Below are positions 1 to 10,568 of a DNA stretch of 64,000 nucleotides, piece after piece (the first letter of the stretch is position 1; the number at the start of each line of letters is the position of its first letter). A program made the position numbers and the translations under genes. Under the pieces are notes generated by a model. The model was not told the DNA's origin, did not search any database, and saw nothing but the letters and a program-made list of their open reading frames with translations. Source of the DNA: Metamycoplasma auris 15026 (lineage in GTDB: Bacteria > Bacillota_I > Bacilli_A > Mycoplasmatales > Metamycoplasmataceae); assembly GCF_000367765.1 (NCBI RefSeq), contig NZ_AORI01000001.1, forward strand, positions 1 through 64,000, read 5' to 3'.

Positions 1-919
1 TGAATCACTAAAAGATGCTAGTGAAGAAATTAATGCATATGCTGAAAAAATAAGTTACACAGATACACTAGCAAACTTAGGTATATCAATAAACTCTAAA
101 AGAAATGAAATAAGTAGAAAATTAGAAGCACTAAAAAAAGAATTAATGTCATTAAAATCTGGGGAAGAGTCAAAAATAAAAGAAATTGATGAAAAATTTA
201 AAAATGACACTGAAGAGATCAATCATTTATTAGAATCGGAAAGAAAAGAAAAAATTGAAGTTAAAAAATTACTAACTCAATTTTCTAATGGCTTAAAAGA
301 TTTTGATAAATATATCTTATATGAAACTGGAAAAACAAAAGAATCATACGAAACATATTTAAACAATATTATAGATACTTCTGAAGAAATTGAAATTATA
401 GATTCAACAATTGAAAAACTTTCTAAATTTAAGGAAGAAAATGAAAGAAAAAGAAACATTTCAATTAGTAATATCAAGAACTCCTTAAATAAAAAAGAAA
501 AAGAAACTAGCGAAGCTTCCACAACTTTAGATATACTAAATAAAGAATATAATAGAGTAGATGCTGAAATAAGAAAAGAAAACAAAGATTACAATAAAAG
601 TAAAAGTCAAAGTCTTATAAATCTATATACTAAAAATCTAAAAGACATTCAAGGTTCATTATGAGAACTTGAAACTGAATTAGCTTCTTTAATTAGTTAC
701 CAAAACAAATTACAAGAAGAAAAAACTGCCTTAGATAAAGAAAACCAAGAAATTGATAAACAACTAGAAAAACTAAATGAAAAAGCAGAAGCAATTAGTG
801 AACTAGAAGAAGAGTATGAAGAAGAAATTCTATCTTTAGAAAAAAAAGCTTATGCATCTGAAAAACTTTTAGTTTCCTACAAAGACAAAATTGAAGAAGC
901 TCTAAAAAATCTTAAATAA
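1..919 (+). CDS. Coiled-coil protein, 5' end outside window
   Basis: The reading frame (codons starting at position 2) is open from the window edge to TAA at 917-919, reading one in-frame TGA at 662-664 as Trp. The visible ~305 residues are almost entirely charged heptad-like sequence rich in Lys, Glu, Asn and Leu, with no Cys and no membrane segment. This is typical of a long coiled coil. No catalytic or known domain motif is visible. The N-terminus lies upstream, so a signal peptide or lipobox cannot be excluded. A strong terminator hairpin follows directly. The function is unknown; it could be a cytoskeletal, adhesion-associated or SMC-like protein, but nothing here decides that. Confidence 0.8.
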
Positions 920-929
920 TCTACTAATA

Positions 930-989
930 TATAAAAATAGACTTAAGGAAATTTGCTTACTATAAGCAGCCCTAAAGTCTATTTTTATA
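930..989 (+). terminator. Rho-independent terminator after coiled-coil gene
   Basis: A 15-bp inverted repeat has arms at 930-944 and 975-989. The 3' arm contains a run of Ts (TATTTTTATA). It begins 11 nt after the stop codon of the coiled-coil gene. The A-rich left arm could let it work in both directions. Confidence 0.8.
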
Positions 990-1340
990 TCTTAAAAAAG
1001 TTTGCTTATTTCAAAATTCTTCTTAGTCAGTTTATATCTTAGTTTTTACATCTCTAGAATCTAATCAAAATAAGATCTTTCTAAAGACTTTAATTAACAA
1101 ATTAAAAAACACTCAAGAGTATTGATTTATCTTTCCAATAATTATTCAATATTACTGAATATTCCTTAATATTAATATAAATATACTTATAAACTTATTC
1201 AATTTAAAGCATTATATATTTAATAAATTATAATTTAAATTGGATACATCTACTTAATGCTTTTGCTATAAGTATTATAGCCTTGAATCTTGGTGTATCT
1301 AATTCAAAAATTTTATTTAATTTATCTGAAAGGAAATATC
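990..1340. other. AT-rich intergenic region upstream of permease
   Basis: No open frame of plausible coding content is seen here. Several AT-only stretches could hold -10 elements for the permease gene, but no clear -35/-10 pair stands out. The last ten bases contain the permease ribosome binding site (AAAGGAAA). Confidence 0.5.
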
Positions 1341-3005
1341 ATGGCCGACGAACAAATGGTTGTTACATCGAGCCCAACAAAGAAAATTGGGTTCTTTGCA
1401 GCAATCCTTGTTGTTATTGGTTCAACAATCGGTGTTGGTATATTTCTACGGGCAAAATCAGTTTTAGAAAACTCGGCTGGAAATATATTATGAGCTATCC
1501 TAGTGTGACTAATAGCTGGTTTTGCTGTTATTACTCTAGCACTAGCATTAGTAGAAGTAGCATCTGGGCGTAATGACAACTTAGGTATGATTGGTTGAAG
1601 TAAGGCATTCAACACTTTAGCTATTTATAAAGCTAATAAGTTCTTCATGACTTACTTATATTTACCACTTACATACTTCTTTATGCCTTACTATGTTATA
1701 GTTCAATTCCAAGATGGACTTGACGGATTTGGCGTAACTCCTAACTTCGGCGCAGCAGCTCCTGCAGCACCTTGAATTTACTTTGGAATTGGTTTAGCAA
1801 TGACAGTTTGAATGTTATTCTCAGCTGGTCTAAGTGGACGTGCTGGTAACATTCAAAACATCATTATAACCTCATTTAAGTTCATTCCTTTAGTAGCTAT
1901 TGTTATTATAGGTTTCATTTTCTTTGGTCTACGTGTTCAAACACATGACAAAGAATTTTGAAAAGCAGTTAAAGCTACTGACCTATTTAATAGTAAATCT
2001 ACATCATTCTTAGGTTTAACACCATTCTTAGGAATTTTTGGTTCATTTGCTGGTATCTTCTTTGCTTTTGATGGATTCTATGTATCTGCAGGTATCCAAT
2101 CAGAAATGAAGAACCCAGAAAAAACACCTGCTGTTTTAGTAGTAGGTCTATTCTCAATCACAGCTATTTACATCATCATTGCATTAGCAATGTCACTTGG
2201 TGCTAAAACTGGTGGATTCTATGACTATGGAGGTCTATTAAAACAAAAAGGTCACGGATGAGCATTTGGTGTAATTAACATTTGCATTGCTATTGGGGTA
2301 CTTGGAGTTCTTAACGGATTCTCAATGTGATGTACACGTTTCGTTGAAGACTTAGTTAAGGAAGGTGAAATTTATCTTCCAGTTAAGGCTTATAGATACA
2401 TGAAAAATAGCAAGATGCCAATTGTTGGTGCTCTATTCTCATTAATTCTATCTGTTCCTTTAGCATTAGTTCTAACAATTATTGGAGCTTATGCTTACAC
2501 ACAAACTACTTGAAAAGATGTAGATGGAACTTATGGTAAGCACATGAGTGCTCTACTATCATTCTCAGACCTAATGGCTGACTGAATGGCTCTATTCTCC
2601 TTTGCATTTATCGTAATGGCTGTAGTTGGTGTTATCGAAAATAGAAAGAAAAACTTCATTGAAGTTGAAAAGAATAAACACACCTTGTGAGCTGGATACA
2701 TTGCAATCATCATGGTTATGGGAACATTACTATTCAAGATGATTGACCCATTCATTTCCTTAGGATTATCAATTGCTCAAAAATCAAATTCTGACATAAT
2801 CGGTTATGCAGCAACTTCTGGACTATTCATTGCTTATGTAATCTTTATGTTCGGAGCAACTCCTATTGAAAAAATTCTTGCTCTAAAAAGAAAACAAAGA
2901 CTTGACGCTATCATTGAAGATAACTATGCACCAGCTATAGCTGACGTTAATGAAGCTAAAGAATTAAACGACCTAGTTTTACAAACATACGAAACTGCTC
3001 GTTAA
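1341..3005 (+). CDS. APC-family amino acid permease
   Basis: This 554-aa protein has about 12 to 14 hydrophobic segments and belongs to the amino acid/polyamine/organocation superfamily. The first transmembrane helix carries the family's unwound glycine motif (GSTIGVGIF, about residues 30-38). TM6 reads FFAFDGFYVSAG, the second substrate-contact region. The ATG at 1341 is chosen because AAAGGAAA lies 5-12 nt upstream; an in-frame upstream ATG lacks such a site. Several in-frame TGA codons are Trp. The gene stands alone and ends at a terminator. The substrate cannot be read from the sequence. In arginine-using mycoplasmas, arginine/ornithine exchange would be one option, but no arginine deiminase genes are in the window. 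Confidence 0.88.
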
Positions 3006-3025
3006 TTAAAATTTAAATTTTAATG

Positions 3026-3057
3026 ACTAGATGCTTTAATTAGCATCTGGTTTTTTT
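3026..3057 (+). terminator. Rho-independent terminator after permease
   Basis: The stem CTAGATGC / GCATCTGG (one G-T pair) is followed by TTTTTTT. It sits 20 nt after the permease stop codon. Confidence 0.85.
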
Positions 3058-3066
3058 ATAAACTAA

Positions 3067-3095
3067 TAAAAAAGAGCAAGAACTGCTCGTTTTTA
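3067..3095 (-). terminator. Bidirectional terminator between permease and adh
   Basis: The hairpin GAGCA-agaac-TGCTC is flanked by an A run on the left and a T run on the right, so it can terminate both strands. It lies between the convergent permease and alcohol dehydrogenase genes and probably ends the minus-strand adh transcript. Confidence 0.75.
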
Positions 3096-3120
3096 ATTGC
3101 TTAATAATAACTAATTAATC

Positions 3121-4170
3121 TTATTTATTAATTCTAAAGTCAATCACAGCTCTCCCAATTAATTCCCCTTTAGATAGCTTTTCAAAAACTTCCCCTATTT
3201 GCTCTAAGCTAATTACTTGGCCAACTTTAGATATTATACCTTTTTCACCTAATGCTAGTGCTTCTTTAGTATCTTGTCTTGTACCAACGACAGAACCTAA
3301 TACTTGCTGTTCGCCTGAAATTGTAGCTAATATGGACAAAGGAAATTCAATTTTGTTATTTTTATCTTTCGGAGGTACTCCTACTAATACTTGTTTGCCA
3401 GCCCTACGTAAAATAGACATACCAAGTATAGCTGAGTTAGTTGCAACTGATGTATTAATTACTGCGTGCACACCACCATTTGTAATGCTTTTAATTTGCT
3501 CAACTAATGAGAAATAATTAGCATTAAATGTGTAATGTGCACCTTCATTTTTAGCTGATTCTAATTTCTTATTATTAATATCAATAGCAATAATATTTAG
3601 TCCCATTGCCTTAGCATATGCTATAGCAAAATGCCCTAGTCCACCAATGCCAATGATAGCAACATAATCACCTACTTTTAAATTAGCTTGCTTAAGTGCC
3701 TTGTAACTAGTTACTCCACCACATAATATAGGAGCCCCACCTAAAATATCTAAATTATTTGGTATAGGTAAAACATAATCTTCATTACCAATCGTATACT
3801 GAGCAAAAGTTCCTGGTTTAGTTAATGAAGTAACAACTCTAGAAGGACACAAAATTTCTTTGCCTCCTACACAATATTCACATTGGCCACATGCACTAAA
3901 CATATAACCAATACCCACTCGATCCCCAACTTTTATTTTTTTGCAATTAGGGCCTATTTTTGTAACAATTCCTATTCCTTCATGGCCAGGCACCATTGGA
4001 TATTTAGGTTGTCTAGGTCAATCATTATTAGCTATATGCAAATCTGTATGACATACACCGCTAGTTTCCAATTTAACTAAAACTTCATTATTTAGCGGTT
4101 TTGGTATATCAATTAGCTCAACACTATATTCTTTAGGTCCTTTTACTACGAAAGCTTTCATTTTATTCAT
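3121..4170 (-). CDS. adh: Zinc-dependent alcohol dehydrogenase
   Basis: This 349-aa protein has the medium-chain dehydrogenase layout. The catalytic zinc ligands are Cys40 in GVCHTD and the GHE motif near residue 63. The structural zinc loop CGQCEYCVGG...LCPS has four cysteines at about residues 93-107. The Rossmann fingerprint GIGGLGH follows near residue 174. The family oxidises alcohols or reduces aldehydes with NAD(P), here presumably the cytosolic ethanol/acetaldehyde step. One TGA (Trp) lies near codon 48. Two ATGs are close together (4170 and 4161); the first is used because a purine-rich AAAGG/GGATTAAAG region precedes it. A TATAAT-like -10 lies on the minus strand at about 4204-4209. 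Confidence 0.9.
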
Positions 4171-4463
4171 CTTTAATCCAACCTTTATACTAACTATTAA
4201 TAAATTATATTAGGTTATATTTCTTGATGCATGAATGTAGAAAAAATAGTCTTATTTTTTAAAATAAAAGAAAATTAAGCCTTCACAAGACAATAGGTTT
4301 AGACCAAACATAGAAAACTTGCGAAGCTATAAAATTGACGTGTTAAACAAAAAAGAATAAAAAAAACACAAGATATTGAAATATGTTCAAAATCTTGCTG
4401 ATTTACTAGAACTATAGTACTAGATTAAAACCTATAAATAAAGCTTTTAACTTAAATTAAGAA
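4171..4463. other. Intergenic region between res and adh
   Basis: No coding frame is supported. The region holds the putative adh promoter at its left end and a weak hairpin (CAAGAT...ATCTTG, about 4370-4398) with no T run. Nothing else is recognised. Confidence 0.5.
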
Positions 4464-4499
4464 GAAAAAACTATCAAGCAATTTTAGTTTGATAGTTTA
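4464..4499 (-). terminator. Terminator of the type III RM operon
   Basis: On the minus strand, a 10-bp stem (AAACTATCAA / TTGATAGTTT) is followed by TTTTTT. It starts 8 nt after the res stop codon. Confidence 0.8.
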
Positions 4500-4506
4500 A
4501 GATTAT

Positions 4507-6936
4507 TTAGTTATTTAGAATTGATAATTTAAAAAAGTCTTTAAGTTTACCTATTCCGCTATTTTTAGCATTAAGTTCAATCGAGTTTAGTATATTATTA
4601 ATTTCTTCATTGAAACTTGCTCCATAGTATTGGACATCATTTGTTTTGTTTTTATTAAGCTTTAAAAGTAGTAATGTAATATTAAAGTTATTATCTTCAA
4701 ATAGATTGATTTCTTTTTTGTTTATGTATCGTTTATATGACTTGATTAGCATTTTAGTTTTCTTTTCATCAATGTCTTCAAGGCTTTTAATTTCAATATA
4801 AAAATCATGATATTTTTTTTCATCATTTTTATCAATAATTCTAAAAATAAAATCAGGATATGCTTTTAATATTTCATTATCACTATTGAAATATTCTAAA
4901 AAAATACCTTGAAAAACAGGGTTTTTGGTTCATACTTTGATTTTGTATTCATCAGTTAGTTCTATAACTTCATAATCTTTAAGTAAACTAATGAATTTCT
5001 CTTCAGTGGCTGAATCAAAGTATTGGTTATTTGCTAAGCCTTCTTCATTTTTGTTTAAATAAGCATATTCATTAAATGGTAAATTAATCATATGCTTTCT
5101 TAGATCATCTACAAAAAAATCAGTTCTTTCAGGTAGTAAATGGTTAGTTTTTATTTTGTAAACTGCTTTATTGGAATTTGTTTCTTTGTTAACTTTTGTA
5201 TAAAAGATATCTTTGATTTGACTTAAATAGTTTTTAGCAATTATTAATCAAAATAGATTGATTGAAAAATCATCATAACCAAATGTATTTTGGCGTTTAA
5301 AATCATTGTATTTAAAGTTTTCAATAGCTTGAATTGTGCCACTAGAAAAATACATTTTGTTTTTGCTTAAGAAATTCTCTTTAAAAATTTCAAGATCGAT
5401 GCTGTTGCTTATTTTATCAGTAACAACTTTCTTTTTGCCAAAGTGTTCGGTATAAATTGGGATATATCCATATTTTTGATATTCATTTTTATATTTTTCA
5501 TACTCATCTTTTATTAAATTTATATCAAGAGTTCGTATAAGCTCATTAACATAATTTTCATTTTGAATCATTTTTTGGATTTCTTGCTTATCAATATATC
5601 CAACTTTGAAAGTTTCATTTTTATATTGATCCTTTAAAAAGATATTAATATGATTTTTCCTTGTTTCAGAAACATTTGAATAATAGTAATAATTAAAAGA
5701 TATCGAATTTTGCTTAGCTTCTTCATTAGGATTTGGATTTCTTTTAATTCTGCCCAGAGTTTGAATACTTAATGAAGCAGATGAAACATTACGTAGTTGC
5801 ACTAGCATACAAGCACGCGGAATATTTCAACCAGTAGCTGGACCTAATTTAAAAATAACGACATCAACATCACTACTATTTTTAGAAATTGCATTCAATG
5901 AATAAGAATTAAGTCTTATATTTGAATCAATATCATCTTCCCCAAAATACTTTACATAATTAAGATTATGAGCCTTAAGAACCTCAAGGATTTCATTAAT
6001 GTTAGCATCAAATATTTCTTTATTTGATGCATCTTTATTATTAACTTGAATTAACATTGCAGGATTGATATTTTTTAGCGTTGGTTCTTTATCTACATCT
6101 GCATATCTATCTTTAATGAATTTAAACTTTTTACAAGCAACTTCTAAAATTTGTTTATTTGTAATTGTTTCTTCTTGAATTTCATCTAGTTTTTCGTTGT
6201 ATATTCCATTTTTTTTAAGTAAAAGAATGTCATCTTCTTTAAGATCATTTTCAGTTAATGAAATAAGTTCATTATGTCCTTTAGGAGTTGCTGTCATTTT
6301 AATAATAAAATGGGCATTTTTTTGAAAAGCAACTTCATAATGTACAGATGCATCTTTTGTTTTGGCTAGTAACTTATCAATATTAGCATTTGAGTCAAGA
6401 TCAAGAAACTTTATTTTCTTTTCATCAATTTCACCACCAAGGTGTGCTTCATCCCGAATATAAACCAATTTGAATTCTTCATTTTCAATTTGAGATAAAA
6501 ATGAATCAATTATTCCTTCTTCACTAAAAATTCTTTTTTGTCCAAATGATTGATTACCAAAAATAAGTATTTTATTTTGTTTAGCAAGAATTTGGTAGTG
6601 ACGGTCTTTGTCTTTGTTAAATTTTTTAGATTTATCACTTGAAGAAGGGGAAGTTATATGTTCAATTTCAAGATCTTTATTGATTAAATATTGTTTATAT
6701 TCCAAGAAATTAAAATGCATTTGCTTAGGTAATTTTGCGGCTGAAAGCGTTATTATGACAAAGCAAAATTTTTCATGTGGATTTTGCTGAATTAGTTTGT
6801 CAATAACATTTAAAATCATAAATGTTTTTCCAGAACCAGTTGGGGCTTGAAATTCAATAATCTTCTTATTTTCAATGTCATATTTCGAAACAATCTTTTC
6901 AACTACTTTATTTTGTGAATTAGTTAGTTGCATCAT
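4507..6936 (-). CDS. res: Type III restriction endonuclease, Res subunit
   Basis: This 809-aa protein appears intact once TGA codons at 5827 and 5248 are read as Trp. The N-terminal SF2 helicase/translocase core has Walker A APTGSGKT (residues ~31-38), the DEAH box in RDEAH (~155), TATP motif III (~225), and motif VI QTLGRIKR (~391-398). A PD-(D/E)XK endonuclease domain is near the C-terminus: PDF near 691 and EIKS near 713. Res cuts DNA when two unmethylated sites are engaged, in complex with Mod. The start has AAAGGATAAAG just upstream and overlaps the 3' end of mod by 17 nt, so expression is probably translationally coupled to mod. Loss of Mod by repeat slippage would therefore also affect Res. 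Confidence 0.93.
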
Positions 6937-8632
6937 CTTTATCCTTTGAAATAGGTTTTAGGGCATTTAGATTTCTTAGTATTTCAAGATTATTTAATTC
7001 AATATTTTTAATGTCAAAGTCTTGTAACTCTTTTATAAAAGTTTTTTTGATTTTTTCATTATCATCAGCATTGCTAAATATTGAGCTATCAAAATATTCA
7101 ATTTCAAATACATTAAGATTTGAATCATATGGATTGTTTTTCTTAATTCATTTAAAATTTGAGTCGCCATTAGTGCCAAGGCCTTTGTTTATGCGATGTA
7201 ATCTTTCATAGCAAATGTCTTTACCAATATTATTTTCATTATTTGTTACAAGAGTATAACTTCTATTTCCACCATCTTGTTTATTAAGTTCCATTACTGC
7301 ATGACCTGTAGTTCCTGAACCTGCATAGAAATCTAAAACTCTAGCGTTTCTCTTCGGATTTAAATTTATTAAAAATTTCAATAATTGCAAGGGTTTAGGA
7401 GTTTCAAAATCTGTATTATTTAATATTGATATTAAAAGTTGTGTTCCGTGTGTTGTTGTGCATTCATTATATATATTTGAAAAATTATTACCTTTTTCAC
7501 GTGAAACAATATCATACGAATTATTCTCATTTTTTGAAACAATAACTTTTTCATAAACTTTTTTAATAGCTTTTCATACTAATTGGCCATCTTTTTTTAT
7601 TTGTTTAAATTCAATAAATCCATTTTTGTTTAAAAAATCAAATAATTGTTTACCCGGCAGATAAACATATGATTTAGGTTTCTTTATGTTTCTATAATTT
7701 TTAAAAAATGTTCCATCAGGTGCTTCTATTAAATAATCTCCACCTTCAGTATATTTAAATTTACTTTTAGATGATCTATGGTCTATGTCCTCTAATTTAT
7801 AAAAACCTCTTTCATTATAGTATTCATCTTTAAGTGTATACTCTGCGCTATCTACTTCTTTCTTATTTCATTTCACTTTATCTTTGTTTTTTGAATAAAC
7901 TAATATGAATTCAGTCTCTATATCTATGTTGGCTTTGCCAGCTCCACCTCCTGTATTTTTCTTTTGTCAAATTATATTTGCTACAAAATTTTCTTCCCCA
8001 AAAATTTCATCCATTAAAACTTTTAAATAGGCTTGTTCGCTATCATCAATTGAAACAAAAATTACACCATCTTCCTTTAGAAGTTGGCGAGCCATTATAA
8101 GTCTTTCATTTAGCATATTTAGTCAGCCAGTGCGACTAAATTTGTCACGGTATATAAATTTAGAAGCGCTTACATCATCTTTTTCACTAAGGTTATTACC
8201 ATCAGTTCTTGAAGATTCAGTATTATATGGAGGATCAATATAGATTACATCAAACTTAGAAGAAGTTTGCTCTCTCTCTCTCTCTCTCTCAATTACTAAT
8301 AAATTCTTAAGTGCATCATAGTTTTCTCCTATGATTAAGTAATTTTGGTTAGGATCCATAAAATTACCAAATGATAAGCTATCATTCTTCTTAAGTAAAG
8401 CTATTTGTTTTGCATCAACACTTGGTGCAACATCAAAAACAAATCCTAGTTTGATTCTTTTAATCAAAAATTGGTAAACATTTTGTAAATTTTTATCATT
8501 ATCATCAAATTTACCAAGTATTAATTTGATAAGGTCTTTTTGATCTCCATTTAATTCGTTTGTAAGTTTTAGCTCTTCTGCTTTTTTTAGATATTCTTCT
8601 TTTAAGCTACTCATTCTATTTTTTTTCTCCAT
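6920..8632 (-). CDS. mod: Type III DNA methyltransferase, Mod subunit (phase-variable)
   Basis: This 570-aa N6-adenine methyltransferase has beta-class order: catalytic motif IV IDPPYNT at ~133-139, then the SAM-binding motif FYAGSGTTG at ~430. Between them lies the variable recognition domain, with in-frame TGA (Trp) codons. It modifies the recognition site and gives specificity to the Res complex. Codons ~115-121 are a pure (GA)10-G tract encoding alternating Glu-Arg, just before motif IV. The present repeat number keeps the frame open. Adding or removing one unit gives a stop within about ten codons after the tract, before motif IV. The ORF begins at the first ATG after a short AT-rich leader with a TATAAT-like sequence on the minus strand near 8672. 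Confidence 0.95.
8270..8290 (-). repeat. (GA)10 dinucleotide tract inside mod
   Basis: 21 bases of uninterrupted GA on the coding strand (CT on the plus strand) encode Glu-Arg repeats. This is the only long dinucleotide repeat noticed in the window. It lies in frame within the methyltransferase gene, where slipped-strand mispairing would switch the gene on or off. Confidence 0.95.
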
Positions 8633-8855
8633 ATGCTTTTTAATCTAATATTTATTATATAAAAAAGCTAGATATTATATGGGTTTGTTTATTGTAATTT
8701 TTAATTTTATTCTTACATTATAGTTTGGGGAAATAAAACATAATATGTTAGGATTGTTTTAGAAACATATATCCTTGTTATTAAGCAGATTATAGTATGT
8801 TTCTAACTAAGCTTAGGTGTCTTCCCTCTTAGAAAACAAAAGAAAAAATATATAC
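8633..8855. other. Intergenic region upstream of mod
   Basis: AT-rich DNA with TATAAT-like sequences reading leftward (toward mod, about 8640-8680) and rightward (8856-8861, the candidate small RNA promoter). No coding frame is supported. Confidence 0.4.
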
Positions 8856-8861
8856 TATAAT
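8856..8861 (+). promoter_or_regulatory. Putative -10 box of candidate small RNA
   Basis: A perfect TATAAT at 8856-8861 sits in the context TATACTATAAT. It is six to seven bases upstream of the first stem of the structured element. No strong -35 hexamer is seen, which is common in mycoplasma promoters. Confidence 0.5.
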
Positions 8862-8866
8862 ACAAA

Positions 8867-8979
8867 TGTTCTTAAAAGAACTACATTGACAGTCTAGTTC
8901 TAGCTGACCCTCCTACCATTTGAGATGGTGAAACAAGGAGACAGAACTACTATAAACTATTATGTCTATAGTTTTTTTA
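8867..8979 (+). ncRNA. Candidate structured small RNA, unknown class
   Basis: About 113 nt bounded by a TATAAT promoter and a terminator, with no protein frame of note. Visible structure on the plus strand includes a 5' palindromic stem (GTTCTT-AA-AAGAAC). This is followed by a nested hairpin at about 8896-8946: outer GTT/AAC and CTG/CAG pairs, then CTCCT/AGGAG, then ACCAT-ttgag-ATGGT. A third, T-tailed hairpin ends it (8954-8978). GC content is visibly higher than in the flanks. No gene follows within 1.5 kb on this strand, so a leader or riboswitch is unlikely. The SRP RNA core (GGAAGCAGC) is absent. Expression is inferred, not shown. Confidence 0.5.
8954..8979 (+). terminator. Terminator of the candidate small RNA
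   Basis: A short stem AACTAT / ATAGTT is followed by TTTTT at the 3' end of the structured element. Confidence 0.65.
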
Positions 8980-9628
8980 ACTTTTAAAGTCAATAAATTA
9001 TTTATAGTAAACTATATATCCTTATATATTAGGATGCTTCTATTAAAACAAGTAAGAAAATATAATAGAAGCAAAAAATGTATTTTATAATGGTTACATA
9101 TAAACATAGTTTTCTTGTTTATTAATGGATTAGTTTCAGCCATCATTTGGTCTTGTATCCAGGTTAAAAAAAGAAACAAATGTAGGTTTAATTACCTACA
9201 TTTTTTTATTAATTTTAGAATTTGTATAATTGCAAATAATAATCTTGGTTTTACAGAGTTATATACGATTTGTAATAATAAAAATGTTTATATATTTACC
9301 AAAGATTAATAAAGAAAATAACCAATTGAAAAAAGGAAGATTAGCAATATCTTGGAAGCATAAAATACATTCTCAAGTTAAAAAAATTATTGGTATATAG
9401 TGTCTAAAACAGAAATTTTTTTACAATTTTTTCAGTCTTTTTATCAAAGATTGAAAAATTAAGGGTAATATTGCCCTTTTTATTTCGTCTGCATAAAAAT
9501 TAGGAACTCTATTCTTAATTAGTAAATAACAAAAAAGAACAAATTAACTAGTAAGTTTAATTATCTAAATCTATCTAAAATTTTAAAAAATGACCAACAA
9601 AAACTAATTAAATCTTAATTTTAACCTT
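8980..9628. other. Gene-poor region with hairpins
   Basis: This 650-bp stretch has no convincing gene. It holds a 10-bp inverted repeat without a T run (9036-9072), a clear terminator-like hairpin (9178-9208), and a near-palindrome GGGTAATATTGCCC followed by Ts (about 9463-9482). A 38-codon frame at 9284-9400 has no good ribosome binding site. It may be decayed DNA, perhaps a former insertion, but no transposase signature is left. Confidence 0.4.
9178..9208 (+). terminator. Orphan terminator-like hairpin
   Basis: An 8-bp stem AATGTAGG / CCTACATT with an 8-nt loop is followed by TTTTTT. No gene clearly ends at it; it may mark a decayed or very short transcript. Confidence 0.6.
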
Positions 9629-10321
9629 TTAATTAAAAACTTCCATTAACTCTTCTTTTGATATCTTTCTTAATTGCCCTAATTCAAGATTTTCTAAACT
9701 TAGGTTTCCAATTTTTATTCTTTTTAAATATGTAACATTAAATCCAAAGAATTTAAGCATTTGCTTTACTTGATGAAATTTCCCTTCATAAATACTTAAA
9801 TAGCCACTTGATTCATTAATGAATTCAAATTTGTATTTTGTAACCAAATAATCATTTTCAATTTTGATAACTGAAGGATAGTGTTTTTTTATTTTGTCAT
9901 CAAAAATACTATCAATTTCAAAATAATATTTCTTTTCAATTTGAAATTTTGAATTCATAATTTGATGCCCAACTTTGCCATCATTACTAATAATAAGAAG
10001 CCCTTCAGTATCTTTATCTAGTCTTCCATAAGCAAAGAATTTCTTTCTATCTAAAGGTAAAATATCAAAAATAGTTTGGTTTTTAGTATCAAAATTAGAA
10101 GTGATGTAGCCAGAAGGTTTGTTAAAAAGATAATAACTATAAGCTTCATAGCTAACAATTTCATTATCTATTTTTATGATGTCAACCTCAGGGTTTACTA
10201 AGATAGGTTTATCTATTATTTCATCATTAATTGAAATTCGTTTTTGTCTAATGATTTTCTTTACTTTTAATCTTGAAATACCTAAAAATAAGGCAATAAT
10301 CTTTTCAATTCTAATTTTCAT
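9629..10321 (-). CDS. rRNA pseudouridine synthase, RsuA/RluB family
   Basis: This 230-aa protein has an N-terminal S4 RNA-binding domain (residues ~1-60) and a pseudouridine synthase domain with catalytic GRLDKDTEGLLI near 99-110. The late motif KFHQVKQM is also typical of the RsuA/RluB/RluE branch. It isomerises a specific uridine in rRNA; whether the target is 16S or 23S cannot be read here. An upstream in-frame start exists at 10345, but the ATG at 10321 has AAGGAA eight bases before it and gives the usual family N-terminus. The gene stands alone on the minus strand, head-to-head with the ABC ATPase at 10569. Confidence 0.85.
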   Translation of the reverse strand: MKIRIEKIIALFLGISRLKVKKIIRQKRISINDEIIDKPILVNPEVDIIKIDNEIVSYEAYSYYLFNKPSGYITSNFDTKNQTIFDILPLDRKKFFAYGRLDKDTEGLLIISNDGKVGHQIMNSKFQIEKKYYFEIDSIFDDKIKKHYPSVIKIENDYLVTKYKFEFINESSGYLSIYEGKFHQVKQMLKFFGFNVTYLKRIKIGNLSLENLELGQLRKISKEELMEVFN

Positions 10322-10568
10322 TTTTAAATTCCTTATGATATACAAAAAGAAACATTTTAAATTATTTTAACATTTTAATTAGATAATCCAATTATTGTTT
10401 AATTTAGGTTAAAAGTGTTTTTTAGGCCTATTTTATTTTTAATTTTAGAAAAGTTTTTTGCTTGCAAAAAAAAGTTTTTAGAAGTTTTTAAGGACTAACA
10501 AAACTTTAATTTACTTTTATTTTTTTAGGACTACAATATATAAATAGAAAAGAAGGTTTGTTAATATT

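Noticed and set aside
8867-8979. SRP (4.5S) RNA
   Set aside because: The universal GGAAGCAGC core is not present on either strand.
9036-9072. 10-bp hairpin as terminator
   Set aside because: No T run on either strand following the stem; left as unexplained.
9115-9309. 64-codon plus-strand frame
   Set aside because: It runs through a terminator hairpin, lacks a ribosome binding site, and its product has no plausible domain.
9284-9400. 38-codon frame
   Set aside because: No SD and no recognised similarity; chance in AT-rich DNA.
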